DNA from: Enterococcus sp. DIV1094 | GTDB lineage: Bacteria > Bacillota > Bacilli > Lactobacillales > Enterococcaceae | Length of the DNA stretch: 64,000 nucleotides | Assembly: GCF_017316305.2 (NCBI RefSeq) | Contig: NZ_CP147250.1 | Location: 248,001-312,000 of the forward strand | Direction: 5' to 3' | Part shown: piece by piece, positions 46,322-54,626 of the stretch | Layout: each line of letters begins with the position of its first letter | How positions within the stretch are numbered: the stretch's first letter is position 1 | Program-made: the position numbers and the translations under genes | Notes under the pieces: model-generated | Databases searched by the model: none | What the model was told of the DNA's origin: nothing | The model's input: the letters and a program-made list of their open reading frames with translations, nothing else

Positions 46322-46836
46322 TAATTTATTCCTCCTGTATAATAAACAATTTGATCATCTGAGATATCTAGTTTTTTTTCTTCCTTTCTTTCATCAATAA
46401 AATACGGTCCTTTACCTCTGCTACTAGTTATTCTGTAAATAAAATTATCTGTTTCTGCCGATTTCGTATCTAACCATACTTCTTCTCGATAGACATCATT
46501 TACTGTGAAATAGATAATTAATGAATTCATTGGGTCAATAGAATATCCAGTAAATTCTATCTTTTCAATATCTGAATACTCTCTGATACTCAACATTTTT
46601 TCTAAATATTCTTCCGTCGTTATTCCTCCTTCTTTTTGATATTCCTCTACGATTTCCTCTTGTTTCTCACTATCTCTCGTATAAATTCGATAGTTATTGT
46701 ACACATAATTCGCCAAATCTTTCTGTATTTCCAGCAATTCTTGAAGATCTTCTTTTCTTTTATCCATATAGATCTTTCCTCCGATTCCTCCTAAGATTAT
46801 GACCACTAACACACCTAGCCAATACCGTTTCTTCAT
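46321..46836 (-). CDS. Membrane-anchored probable immunity protein, copy 2
   Basis: Paralogue of the gene at 45299, 171 residues. Residues 1-47 and the last 75 are nearly the same as copy 1, while the middle (EEIVEEYQKEGGITTEEYLEK) differs clearly. It has the same N-terminal membrane helix without lipobox. I start at the ATG at 46836 after AGGAGG, the counterpart of the copy 1 start, not eight codons upstream. It may protect against a different variant of the toxin, whose own gene is now broken. Confidence 0.65.
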   Translation of the reverse strand: MKKRYWLGVLVVIILGGIGGKIYMDKRKEDLQELLEIQKDLANYVYNNYRIYTRDSEKQEEIVEEYQKEGGITTEEYLEKMLSIREYSDIEKIEFTGYSIDPMNSLIIYFTVNDVYREEVWLDTKSAETDNFIYRITSSRGKGPYFIDERKEEKKLDISDDQIVYYTGGIN

Positions 46837-47001
46837 ATATCCTCCTTTATTTAAAAGCATCTTTTACTCCATATTATTTTCTAGCATCGAGTTATCCTCT
46901 TTTTAGTTATGTACGTCTTTTCTGCTGAATCGTTTTTATGTAATCTTTCTCACGATTCATAAGTTCGTGTTGCTAGGGATTGATATCAAATGTTTTTTAA
47001 T

Positions 47002-47047
47002 AAAAAAAGACATCTAAAACAGAAGGATTTCTGCTTTAGATGTCTTT
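47002..47047 (-). terminator. Terminator after the lipoprotein gene
   Basis: AAAGACATCTAAA/TTTAGATGTCTTT stem followed by a T-run on the minus strand. Confidence 0.85.
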
Positions 47048-47059
47048 ATTACAATACGA

Positions 47060-47641
47060 TTATTCGCTAACTGTTACGTCGCCTGTTACTGATGCGTCGT
47101 TTTCGTCAAGTTTTGCTGAATCTTGGTATTCTTGTTTTTCAAATGTTACGTTACCTTCAACTTTTGCTCCGTCTAATACAAAGCCATTTGCTTTAACTAG
47201 TACGTCACCTTTGATTGTTCCGTGAACGATATTTGTGTTTTCTGATTCAACGATCAATGTTGGAACAGTCACTGTGTATTCAGCTGTTACGTTACGGTCA
47301 TCGTCTTGTGAGTATAATGCGATTTTACGGTAGATGTCTGCACTTGCATCGTCTTTGTCATGGAATTCACCTGCGATTGTTACATCGTTTGAGAATGTCA
47401 CATCACCTGTTGCTGCAACGATCCAGTTGCCGTCAGCTGACATTGCTTTTTCTAAAACAGTTGGGTCATCACTGATTGAAGCAGTTGATACAACATCTGC
47501 TGAGCTTTCTGTTGTACTTACTTCTGTTGTTGATGAAGCTGAGCTAGAATTAGATGAATCATTGTTGTCAGCACCACACGCTCCTAAAGCCAAAAGTGCT
47601 GTTGCAGTTAAACCTAATAAAGATAATTTTTTTGATAGCAT
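47060..47641 (-). CDS. Lipoprotein with polymer-forming-like beta repeats
   Basis: Protein of 193 residues: signal peptide with lipobox LGAC (Cys near residue 22), a Ser/Thr/Asn linker, then about 110 residues of repeating short strands (GDVTFSNDVTIAGEF, HGTIKGDVLVKANGFVLDGAKVEGNVTFE, ASVTGDVTVSE). These repeats look like a right-handed beta-helix of the bactofilin or polymer-forming kind, displayed outside the cell. There is no known function; it is a single-gene unit with good GAGGA ribosome site. Confidence 0.78.
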   Translation of the reverse strand: MLSKKLSLLGLTATALLALGACGADNNDSSNSSSASSTTEVSTTESSADVVSTASISDDPTVLEKAMSADGNWIVAATGDVTFSNDVTIAGEFHDKDDASADIYRKIALYSQDDDRNVTAEYTVTVPTLIVESENTNIVHGTIKGDVLVKANGFVLDGAKVEGNVTFEKQEYQDSAKLDENDASVTGDVTVSE

Positions 47642-47798
47642 GAAATTTCTTCCTCTCTTTTTGTATTCCTATGGAATTATACCATGAAAGCGTACTTATG
47701 TGAAATAATCTTCATGGAAAGAAAAAATAAATTATTTTAGAAAAAAGTTTTACGATAACATCCTCTAGTTATTTTGTTACATCCCTGATAAATTACAG

Positions 47799-48326
47799 CT
47801 ATTCAAATGTAACCAGTTCCGTATTATCAACAAAAAAGTCAAAGAATGTATCATTCGGCATAGGGTGAAAATACGCATTGATGATTCGGATCAGTGCATT
47901 ATGGCAGACAAGCAAGTAAACATTTTCCTCGTCTTCTAAGCACTCTTTTAGTAACGGTGTGATCCGTGCATATACATCTAAAACCGATTCCCCGTTTGGG
48001 AACCGTACTGCAAAATTTTGGCGAGCTTCTTGAAAGTCTTTGTCTTCGCTAGGACGTCCGTCGTAATCGCCAAAGTCCATCTCGATCAAACGATCATCCA
48101 CTGTCATTGGTAGATTGACTTTTTTTGCTACCGCTTGCGCAGTATCGCGCGCGCGTTGTAAAGGGGAATGAATGATTTTTGTGATCGGCACTTCCAATCC
48201 TGCCACTTTCTCAGCAAGTTTTTCTGCTTGTTGTTTGCCTTTTTCAGTTAATTCGATATCTGCATGACCACAAACTAACCCTTGAGCATTCCAAGTTGTT
48301 TCTCCGTGTCTAGTGATATATAACAT
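47799..48326 (-). CDS. Histidine phosphatase (phosphoglycerate mutase-like)
   Basis: Branch-1 histidine phosphatase of 175 residues. The catalytic RHG motif is at YITRHGETTWN near the N-terminus; the second His lies in LLVCHNALIRII, and Glu in RLIEMDFGDYDGRPSE. It is shorter than true phosphoglycerate mutase, so it is probably a phosphatase of unclear substrate. The ATG at 48326 lies 7-8 bases after AAAGGAGAG. Confidence 0.88.
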   Translation of the reverse strand: MLYITRHGETTWNAQGLVCGHADIELTEKGKQQAEKLAEKVAGLEVPITKIIHSPLQRARDTAQAVAKKVNLPMTVDDRLIEMDFGDYDGRPSEDKDFQEARQNFAVRFPNGESVLDVYARITPLLKECLEDEENVYLLVCHNALIRIINAYFHPMPNDTFFDFFVDNTELVTFE

Positions 48327-48443
48327 TAAATAACTCTCCTTTGTTTTAAGCTCATTCAATTCTATCATACAATCCCGATTGAAATGAACCATCCGCTTAG
48401 AATCGGTCTCGGTTAAGCTAGTACCAGTTACTTAATAGTATCT

Positions 48444-49949
48444 TTATTTTATTCTTTGTAAGTCGATCCTTTGCGTAGCAACTTTTTCTAAAAATCGCTG
48501 ATCATGGTCGACGATCAACATCGCTGGTTTGACTTGCAACAATAGTTGTTCGATTTGTTCTTGATTGAAGACATCTAAATAATTCAATGGCTCATCCCAA
48601 ATGTAAAGATCAGCGGATTGCGCAAATGATTTGGCTAATTCGACTTTTTTTCTTTGACCCATACTCATGTTTTCAATGCGCGTATGGAATACGTCTCTTT
48701 CCATTCCTAATTTACGAAGATTATTTAAAAAGAGTTCAAGGTCTAGCTGATGGCTTTGTGCAAAGCTTGTTAATGTACCCATGTTGTCTTCATAGTTTTG
48801 ACGAACGTAACTGATACTAACTGTCGCTGGACGCAGGACTTCTCCCTTAGCTTGGCCGCTAAAGTCTCCTAATAAATACTGGATGATCGACGATTTTCCA
48901 CTGCCATTAGGTCCAGTTATTGCGACACATTGTTGTTGCTCGATACTAAAGCTGACGGGTTCAAAAAGCATCTCTTCATAACCAAGCTGTAGATTTTCCA
49001 CGGTCAATAAGCGTTTATGATGAGACTGATTCGGAAACATATTCAATGGATCGATATACTCTAAATCTTTTAATAATTTTTCTTTCTCGCTAATTTGGTT
49101 CTCCATACGATTCACGATCGCCTTGGATCGTTTCATTGTCCGTGCAGCATCCGCTCCGATTGAGCCACGGTCGACTCGCCGTGCTTCGGTATCAATAAAA
49201 CCGACACGTTTTTTTGTTTTATCTCCTTCACGTGAACGTGACCACTCAGCTTTTTCAGCTGCCGTTTTCTTCAAGCGAGTGACTTCTTTTTTGATTTTTT
49301 GATTTTGAGCTAATTCAAATTCGTCTTTTCTACGCTTTTGTTCTTCATAGATCGAATAGTTTCCTTGATAGATTTCTAACTGACTTTTTTCGATGACCAA
49401 AATATGATCGACAACTTCGTCGATAAACTGGCGATCATGACTGACAACGATAAAGCCTTGTTTTTTCTTGTGCAAGTATTCTGCTACTTGACGGCGACCA
49501 AGGACGTCGAGATGATTCGTTGGTTCATCGATCAGTGGGAAATGTTGATCATCCGTAAACAAGAGCGCAAGTAATACTTTTGTTTTTTCTCCACCAGATA
49601 AGGACGCATACGGCCGCCAGAGTATTTCGGGATCAGTTTGCATCAACATCAATTCACGTTCGATCTCCCACAGCTCACAGTTTGAGAGTTCTAACAAGAC
49701 ATCATAGGTCAGTTGGTTCGTTTCCTTTACCTGTTGCGGAAAATAAACAAATTCTTGTTGATGGATCACTTGTCCCTGATAGGGTAATTTGTTTTGTAAA
49801 ATGTTCAGTAAGGTTGTTTTTCCTCGACCGTTTCGACCAATCAGCCCTAGTTTCCATGTCGTATCAATATTTAGCTCAGCTTGATCGAATAGCATATTTT
49901 CTTGGCTATCATAGCCAAATGTTAATTGTTTTATTTCGATTTTAGACAT
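48444..49949 (-). CDS. eatA: ABC-F ribosomal protection protein, Eat(A)/Lsa type
   Basis: Two-ATPase ABC-F protein of 501 residues without membrane parts. Walker A motifs are GRNGRGKTT and GPNGSGKSS, signatures LSGGEK and MSMGQR, Walker B regions LIDEPTNHLD and IWDEPLNYLD, with the charged interdomain linker at about 200-300. Sequence and length agree with Eat(A) of E. faecium and Lsa(A) of E. faecalis, which free the ribosome from lincosamides, streptogramin A and pleuromutilins. Residue 450 is Ile, the residue reported in the resistant Eat(A)v variant (Thr in the susceptible form). The leader upstream looks like a drug-responsive attenuator. Confidence 0.92.
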   Translation of the reverse strand: MSKIEIKQLTFGYDSQENMLFDQAELNIDTTWKLGLIGRNGRGKTTLLNILQNKLPYQGQVIHQQEFVYFPQQVKETNQLTYDVLLELSNCELWEIERELMLMQTDPEILWRPYASLSGGEKTKVLLALLFTDDQHFPLIDEPTNHLDVLGRRQVAEYLHKKKQGFIVVSHDRQFIDEVVDHILVIEKSQLEIYQGNYSIYEEQKRRKDEFELAQNQKIKKEVTRLKKTAAEKAEWSRSREGDKTKKRVGFIDTEARRVDRGSIGADAARTMKRSKAIVNRMENQISEKEKLLKDLEYIDPLNMFPNQSHHKRLLTVENLQLGYEEMLFEPVSFSIEQQQCVAITGPNGSGKSSIIQYLLGDFSGQAKGEVLRPATVSISYVRQNYEDNMGTLTSFAQSHQLDLELFLNNLRKLGMERDVFHTRIENMSMGQRKKVELAKSFAQSADLYIWDEPLNYLDVFNQEQIEQLLLQVKPAMLIVDHDQRFLEKVATQRIDLQRIK

Positions 49950-49967
49950 TTATCTTCACCTCGTTAT

Positions 49968-49999
49968 AAAAAAGACCAGTCCTATTTTCAGAACTGGTC
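49968..49999 (-). terminator. Leader terminator of the ABC-F gene
   Basis: GACCAGT/ACTGGTC hairpin followed by CTTTTTTAT on the minus strand, 20-50 bases upstream of the start codon. Its 5' arm and loop can instead pair over 14 bases with the short leader frame at 50039-50062 (ATTTTCAGAATTGG against CCAGTTCTGAAAAT), which would prevent termination. Confidence 0.85.
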
Positions 50000-50038
50000 A
50001 AAGAAGATGAGTACAAAAAAGAGACCCACTCATTGAAA

Positions 50039-50062
50039 CTAGCCAATTCTGAAAATCTGCAT
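50039..50062 (-). CDS. Leader peptide candidate MQIFRIG
   Basis: Seven-codon frame ATG to TAG that contains the antiterminator strand for the downstream terminator. Its AAGGG ribosome site lies in the arm of the hairpin at 50063-50091. Translation or stalling here would change which hairpin forms, as in other antibiotic-resistance attenuators. Confidence 0.6.
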   Translation of the reverse strand: MQIFRIG

Positions 50063-50091
50063 ACTATGCCCTTGATCGAACAAGGTATAGT
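50063..50091 (-). promoter_or_regulatory. Leader hairpin sequestering the leader-peptide ribosome site
   Basis: ACTATACCTTG pairs with CAAGGGCATAGT. The first leader frame ends at the foot of this hairpin, so a ribosome reading that frame would open it. Confidence 0.6.
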
Positions 50092-50162
50092 TAAAATGCA
50101 GCTTCAAACAATTGACTTAGTTTTTCAATGCGCGGATCCCTCACTTTGTCTTTATTTGCCAT
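50091..50162 (-). CDS. First leader frame, 23 codons, candidate
   Basis: Frame beginning MANKDKVRDP and ending KLSQLFEAAF, stop at 50091-50093 at the foot of the leader hairpin. The ending looks peptide-like. Caution: the promoter -10 lies directly in front of the ATG, so transcripts may begin within it; an in-frame GTG at 50144 could start instead. Confidence 0.4.
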   Translation of the reverse strand: MANKDKVRDPRIEKLSQLFEAAF

Positions 50163-50163
50163 T

Positions 50164-50193
50164 AGATTACCACAGACGATTTAAGACTGTCAA
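50164..50193 (-). promoter_or_regulatory. Promoter of the ABC-F gene
   Basis: Perfect -35 TTGACA (50188-50193), 18-base spacer, -10 TAATCT (50164-50169) on the minus strand. Confidence 0.72.
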
Positions 50194-50201
50194 CTGGTAG
50201 A

Positions 50202-51302
50202 TCATCGAAATATTCCGCTGATTGCTTGTGAGAGTAATCTGGCGCTTTCTAATGTTTCCTGATGATCCAATGCTTTTTCAAGAGAGATTGGGCCTGTCTG
50301 AATACTAAATACACTGGGAAGAACCGACGCTAGTTCACCTAATTCTTTCTCACGGCTTCCGCAGATCGCCACGATTTTTTTGCCGTGTTTTTTAGCGAGC
50401 AATGCTACCCCATATGGCACTTTTCCATGGATCGTTTGTTGATCGATTCGGCCTTCTCCTGTAACTATGAGTTCTGACTCTTTGATTTTAGCTTCTAAGT
50501 CGACTAATTCAGAAACAAGCGTGAAGCCCGATTTCATCTCGGCTCCGACAATCGCTAAAGCGCCACCGATCCCACCAGCGGCACCACTGCCAGCTAGCTG
50601 ATTCAAATCGATTGCTGTCTTTGTTTTGATTTGTTCAACGATTTTTTCTGCTTGTTCTTCTAAACAAGCTAATGTCTCTGGTGATCCGCCCTTTTGTTTG
50701 CCAAACATTTGGGTAGCGCCTTGTTCGCCAGTATAAGGATTCGTTACATCTGCCGCAATCGTCACAGTTTGATCGATTTTCATTAATTGCGACAAGTCGA
50801 GTTCTTTGATCGTTAATAGAGGATTTCCTTCTGTGACACCATTTAATTTGGCTCCTAAAGACTGTAACAGACCTAAGCCCCCGTCAGAACACCCACTTCC
50901 GCCTAGTGTAACAATGATCTCATCGACGAACTGATTCAAGGCATCTTTGATCAGCTCTCCTAACCCAAAACTAGAGGCTAGTCGGATCGTTTGATCGGTG
51001 GGTCTGGTCAGCAAGTCTAAGCCAATCACTTCTGTGGATTCGATGATCGCTAATTTACGGTTCTCTTTTTGTGTCAACAAGTAGCGGCATTCTTTTTTCC
51101 GAAAAAGTAAATCTGGACAAGAAAGTGTTCGCCACTCACCACCTAATGTAGCGTAAATGGCTTCAGCAGTTCCTTCACCGCCATCAGCAATTGGTTGATT
51201 GATTTTTTGTTCTGCCTCACCCCAACCTTCCAATACTGCTTGGTTGAGTTCTTTTGAAGTTGCACTGCCTTTGAATGAATCGATCGCCGCAAGTAATTTC
51301 AT
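50202..51302 (-). CDS. glxK: Glycerate kinase
   Basis: Glycerate kinase type 1 (GarK/GlxK family), 366 residues, phosphorylating glycerate to 2- or 3-phosphoglycerate. Conserved stretches: AIDSFKGSATSKELNQAVLEGW at the N-terminus, IADGGEGTAEA, VTLGGSGCSDGGLGLLQSLGA and VTGEGRIDQQTIHGKVPYGV. The ATG at 51302 follows AAGGAG; 40 upstream codons in frame have no support. It stands alone. Confidence 0.94.
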   Translation of the reverse strand: MKLLAAIDSFKGSATSKELNQAVLEGWGEAEQKINQPIADGGEGTAEAIYATLGGEWRTLSCPDLLFRKKECRYLLTQKENRKLAIIESTEVIGLDLLTRPTDQTIRLASSFGLGELIKDALNQFVDEIIVTLGGSGCSDGGLGLLQSLGAKLNGVTEGNPLLTIKELDLSQLMKIDQTVTIAADVTNPYTGEQGATQMFGKQKGGSPETLACLEEQAEKIVEQIKTKTAIDLNQLAGSGAAGGIGGALAIVGAEMKSGFTLVSELVDLEAKIKESELIVTGEGRIDQQTIHGKVPYGVALLAKKHGKKIVAICGSREKELGELASVLPSVFSIQTGPISLEKALDHQETLESARLLSQAISGIFR

Positions 51303-51360
51303 TCTGAAACTCCTTTTTTCGTGATTATTGAACGAAGTGTTTTCTTTTACTATATCATAT

Positions 51361-52251
51361 CTAACGTGCTTCAATACCACAGTACTCATAGATTGAAAAT
51401 ACTTCAGGATCAAAATCGACAAAGCGCTCTACCCAATTTTCCGCATCAAAAAATTCAATGATTTCACGATCGACGGTTTGATAAGGGCTATTTAAAAACG
51501 CCGGAAGTTCTTCCAAGTTTCTTTCTCCCAATAAGAAGATATTTTGTGCGTTATAGAAACGATAACCAGAAATCGCTTTGTTATCAGTAACTAATTTTTT
51601 ATTGAAGAAAATTGATTCGAATGTTCTTAAAGTTACACCGCTCTGACCTTCCCGCAATAATTCCAAAATCCCTTTAGAACCATTCGTCTTTTGCAAATAT
51701 TCTGTATAGGTCAAATATCCCTCTTGATCATTTCCACGACTTGGTAAAATATAAAAATTAGTTGAGATACCTAACTGTTCAAATGCTGTTCGGTAATCAT
51801 CTGCTCGTTGTTTTCTGCCGTTATCAGTTGCTCCAAAAAATAAATCAGTCGTGACTTCAGCTTTTGGCAAAGGCATGTCTTTTGAATAAAAAGAACTGTT
51901 ATGCTTGATCCCCAATTCTTTGGCTTCTAAAATATCGAAATGGAAAATATCATCAATTGCTGTTTCTGCTTCCGCTTTCTTCAATAAGTGATGATGCTCT
52001 TCTTTAAAATGGTTCCAAAAGAATAGAATGATCTTCGCCTGTGTGTATGGCCGAATACGAGAAGCAAATGCGACATCAAACCCATAATCTAAAAAGATAA
52101 TTAGTTTATATTGCTTGAGTTGCTGTTGGAACGATGACATAAATGAATCATCCATTAAATCTTTCGCTGAGATGACATCCATCGTTTGCAAAGATGGGAA
52201 AAAATATAATGCTTTATTTTTCGCTACAAGTAATCGTTCGTGTTGGGTCAT
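51361..52251 (-). CDS. Putative glycosyltransferase-like protein
   Basis: Protein of 296 residues without signal or membrane segments. The C-terminal region QSGVTLRTFESIFFNKKLVT followed by YRFYNAQNIFLLGE resembles the donor-binding end of GT-B-like proteins found in capsule and lipopolysaccharide loci. The N-terminal half (IIFLDYGFDVAFASRIRPY) looks like an acceptor-side Rossmann domain. I cannot name a substrate, and no other wall-polysaccharide genes adjoin it. The ATG at 52251 lies 9 bases after AAGGAG. Confidence 0.6.
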   Translation of the reverse strand: MTQHERLLVAKNKALYFFPSLQTMDVISAKDLMDDSFMSSFQQQLKQYKLIIFLDYGFDVAFASRIRPYTQAKIILFFWNHFKEEHHHLLKKAEAETAIDDIFHFDILEAKELGIKHNSSFYSKDMPLPKAEVTTDLFFGATDNGRKQRADDYRTAFEQLGISTNFYILPSRGNDQEGYLTYTEYLQKTNGSKGILELLREGQSGVTLRTFESIFFNKKLVTDNKAISGYRFYNAQNIFLLGERNLEELPAFLNSPYQTVDREIIEFFDAENWVERFVDFDPEVFSIYEYCGIEAR

Positions 52252-52455
52252 AGTCATCAACTCCTTATTTATACTTACTTGAATCAAACCGATTAAGTAT
52301 GGGTTTCCTCTAATAATAGCCCTGTATGAAAGGAAAAAGCGAATGAAACGCTTTCGTTTTAAGTGATTTTCCATAGAAATATAACAATAATTATCTAAAC
52401 AAATAAGAGTTCTATGATTTTTTCATTAAAAGATACAAAAAAGTTTTCAGAATAG

Positions 52456-52483
52456 TTGTAATTGTCAGATAATTTGTTATGAT
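52456..52483 (+). promoter_or_regulatory. Promoter of the permease gene at 52546
   Basis: -35 TTGTAA (52456-52461), 16-base spacer, -10 TATGAT (52478-52483). Confidence 0.55.
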
Positions 52484-52545
52484 AGACAATATTATTTTAC
52501 GACCGATTGATTTTTTTCATTCATGTTTTAGAAAAGAGGATGTTT

Positions 52546-53910
52546 ATGGAAAGTACAGAACAAACAAAGTTAAAAAAACAACTTAGTTCCAGACATATCA
52601 CCATGCTTGCTCTTGGTGGCGCGATTGGTGCTGGTTTATTTAAAGGAAGTGGAGAAGCCATTGGTATCGCTGGTCCTGCTGTTTTATTTGCTTTTTTGAT
52701 TGGTGGCGGCATTTTATTTATTGTCATGAGTGGCCTAGGTAAGTTGGTTTTAGACGGTGGCGATACGCAACATGGTTTATCTGGTTTGATCCGTCCTTAC
52801 TTGGGCAATCATTCCGCAGACTTCGTTGACTGGGTCTATTACTCGATGTGGATGATCAATATCATCGCTGAAGCTGTAGCGGCGGCATCATTTTTACAAT
52901 TATGGTTTCCGCATGTCCCCGCTTGGTTTTTCATTTTACTTTTGGCGATTTTAACAACTTTGATCAATCTTTACTCCGTTCGTTTGTTTGCTGAAACAGA
53001 GTATTGGTTAGCTTTTGCGAAGATCAGTGTCATTGTTTTAATGATTCTTTTTGGTCTTTATCTCGTTGGACAACAAATGCTGGGAACTGGAATTTTTCCT
53101 ACATTAAGCCAGCTGACTGATCACGGTGGTTTCACTCCCCACGGATTAAAAGGTGTTGTCAGTTCTTTACTTGTAGTCATCTATTCATATGGTGGATCAG
53201 AATTGATCGCAATCACAGTCAGTGAAGCAGACGATCCTAAAAAAGCGATACCTAAAGCAATCAAAGGCGTTATGGGCCGAATCGTTTCCTTCTATATTAT
53301 TCCACTTTTCTTATTACTGATTCTTTTTCCTTGGAATACTTTAGCTGGTTCATCGGTTAGTCCTTTTGTCTTAGTTTTTGAACAGATGAATATTCCTTTT
53401 GCTAGTGATATCGTGAATTTTGTCATTGTCTTGGCACTATTTTCATCAATCAATTCTGGTGTTTACGCCTCTTCTCGGCTATTGTTTTTCCGTTTGAAAG
53501 ACAATAAAGGATCAGCTAAAAAGCTGGCAAAATTGAATAAGCATTCGGTTCCGCAGCGTGCTGTACTATTTTGTACAAGTGTTTTATACCTTGGCGTTAT
53601 CCTTTCTTATTTCGTTGGTGATAAACTCTTTAGTTATTTAGCTGGTTCCCTTTCTTATACGGTACTGGTGATCTGGTTGATGATCAGTGCAGCCGCCTTT
53701 CGTTTGGCTTTAAAGAAAGGCACTTGGAAAGCAAAAGGCTTCAACCTATTTGCTTTAGTTGCATTGACCTTGATTTTGATAGGGATCCTAATGACAAATT
53801 CAATCGGTGTGACCGTACTAACTGCTCTACTATATGCTGGTATTTTCTTTAGCTATCAAAAGAAAAAGGATGTCTTTGTCATAGATAATGAACCCTTCTC
53901 TTCTATTTGA
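52546..53910 (+). CDS. Amino acid permease, APC superfamily (AAT family)
   Basis: Permease of 454 residues and 12 helices. The first helix carries ALGGAIGAGLFKGSGEAIGIAGPA, the AAT-family signature near the N-terminus, and YSYGGSELIAITVSEADDPKKAIPKAI follows near residue 200. Proteins of this group carry neutral or aromatic amino acids or GABA; this one cannot be narrowed down. The ATG at 52546 follows AGAGGATG. It ends before a strong terminator. Confidence 0.9.
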   Translation: MESTEQTKLKKQLSSRHITMLALGGAIGAGLFKGSGEAIGIAGPAVLFAFLIGGGILFIVMSGLGKLVLDGGDTQHGLSGLIRPYLGNHSADFVDWVYYSMWMINIIAEAVAAASFLQLWFPHVPAWFFILLLAILTTLINLYSVRLFAETEYWLAFAKISVIVLMILFGLYLVGQQMLGTGIFPTLSQLTDHGGFTPHGLKGVVSSLLVVIYSYGGSELIAITVSEADDPKKAIPKAIKGVMGRIVSFYIIPLFLLLILFPWNTLAGSSVSPFVLVFEQMNIPFASDIVNFVIVLALFSSINSGVYASSRLLFFRLKDNKGSAKKLAKLNKHSVPQRAVLFCTSVLYLGVILSYFVGDKLFSYLAGSLSYTVLVIWLMISAAAFRLALKKGTWKAKGFNLFALVALTLILIGILMTNSIGVTVLTALLYAGIFFSYQKKKDVFVIDNEPFSSI

Positions 53911-53949
53911 ATAGCTGGATCATGATTAAAACTTCCCCTTGAACGAGCC

Positions 53950-53990
53950 AGGACTATCAAAAGTCAGTCACTTGACTTTTGATAGTCCTG
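53950..53990 (+). terminator. Terminator after the amino acid permease
   Basis: AGGACTATCAAAAGTCA/TGACTTTTGATAGTCCT hairpin, then GACTTCTTTAT. Confidence 0.8.
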
Positions 53991-54110
53991 ACTTCTTTAT
54001 AGGCAAATCAACAAAAAAAATGCTCGCTCATTTTTTGTGTGCACTTCATTTGCTTTGTGCATTTATTGCTGAGATGATAGTCTTGTAAAAAGTAAAAAGG
54101 GGTTTTATTT

Positions 54111-54554
54111 ATGAAAAAGTACGGGAAATTTTTGTTAATGATCATTGTTTCAACAGTTATTATGTTTGGGATGATGTATCTAAATGTTTATTCGATCGAC
54201 CATCTCTTCTTTAGTCGGACAAGGGTCTTTATGGCATTGATGATGGGTGCTGTCATGGCAATCATCATGTTACTTTTCATGTGGAAAATGTATGAACATA
54301 AGAAGCTGAATATCATGATCTTAACGATCAGCTTGTTGGTGTTTGGTGGTTCGTTATTCATGGTCCGTAGTCAAACGACGGTTGATGATGTGGCATGGAT
54401 GAAAGCAATGATCCCTCATCACTCTATTGCTATTTTAACAAGTAAGCGTGCCAATCTAGAAGATCCTGAGGTCAAAAAGTTAGCAGAAAAAATCATCGAA
54501 GCACAAGAAAAAGAAATCGATGAAATGAAGGAATTGATTGATCGCTTGGATTGA
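54111..54554 (+). CDS. DUF305-family membrane protein
   Basis: Protein of 147 residues: three membrane helices (about 6-26, 38-58, 66-84) and a C-terminal domain with WMKAMIPHHSIAILTSKRA, the His-pair motif of DUF305 proteins, which are four-helix, ferritin-like and often linked with copper or other metals. AAGGGG precedes the ATG. It is a single gene. Confidence 0.88.
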   Translation: MKKYGKFLLMIIVSTVIMFGMMYLNVYSIDHLFFSRTRVFMALMMGAVMAIIMLLFMWKMYEHKKLNIMILTISLLVFGGSLFMVRSQTTVDDVAWMKAMIPHHSIAILTSKRANLEDPEVKKLAEKIIEAQEKEIDEMKELIDRLD

Positions 54555-54576
54555 TATAAAAATAATTATTCCTGTC

Positions 54577-54615
54577 AAAAAAACAGCCACCTGATCATAC
54601 TGGTGACTGTTTTTT
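54577..54615. terminator. Bidirectional terminator
   Basis: AAAAAACAGCCACC/GGTGACTGTTTTTT hairpin between converging genes. Confidence 0.87.
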
Positions 54616-54626
54616 ATTTTATTTTT

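Noticed and set aside
47222..47687. Plus-strand frames opposite the lipoprotein gene
   Set aside because: Shadows without ribosome sites; the minus-strand gene has a clear signal peptide and terminator.
52343..52356. cre-like ATGAAACGCTTTCG between divergent genes at 52251 and 52546
   Set aside because: The right half fits but the left lacks the TG; too weak to claim without comparison.
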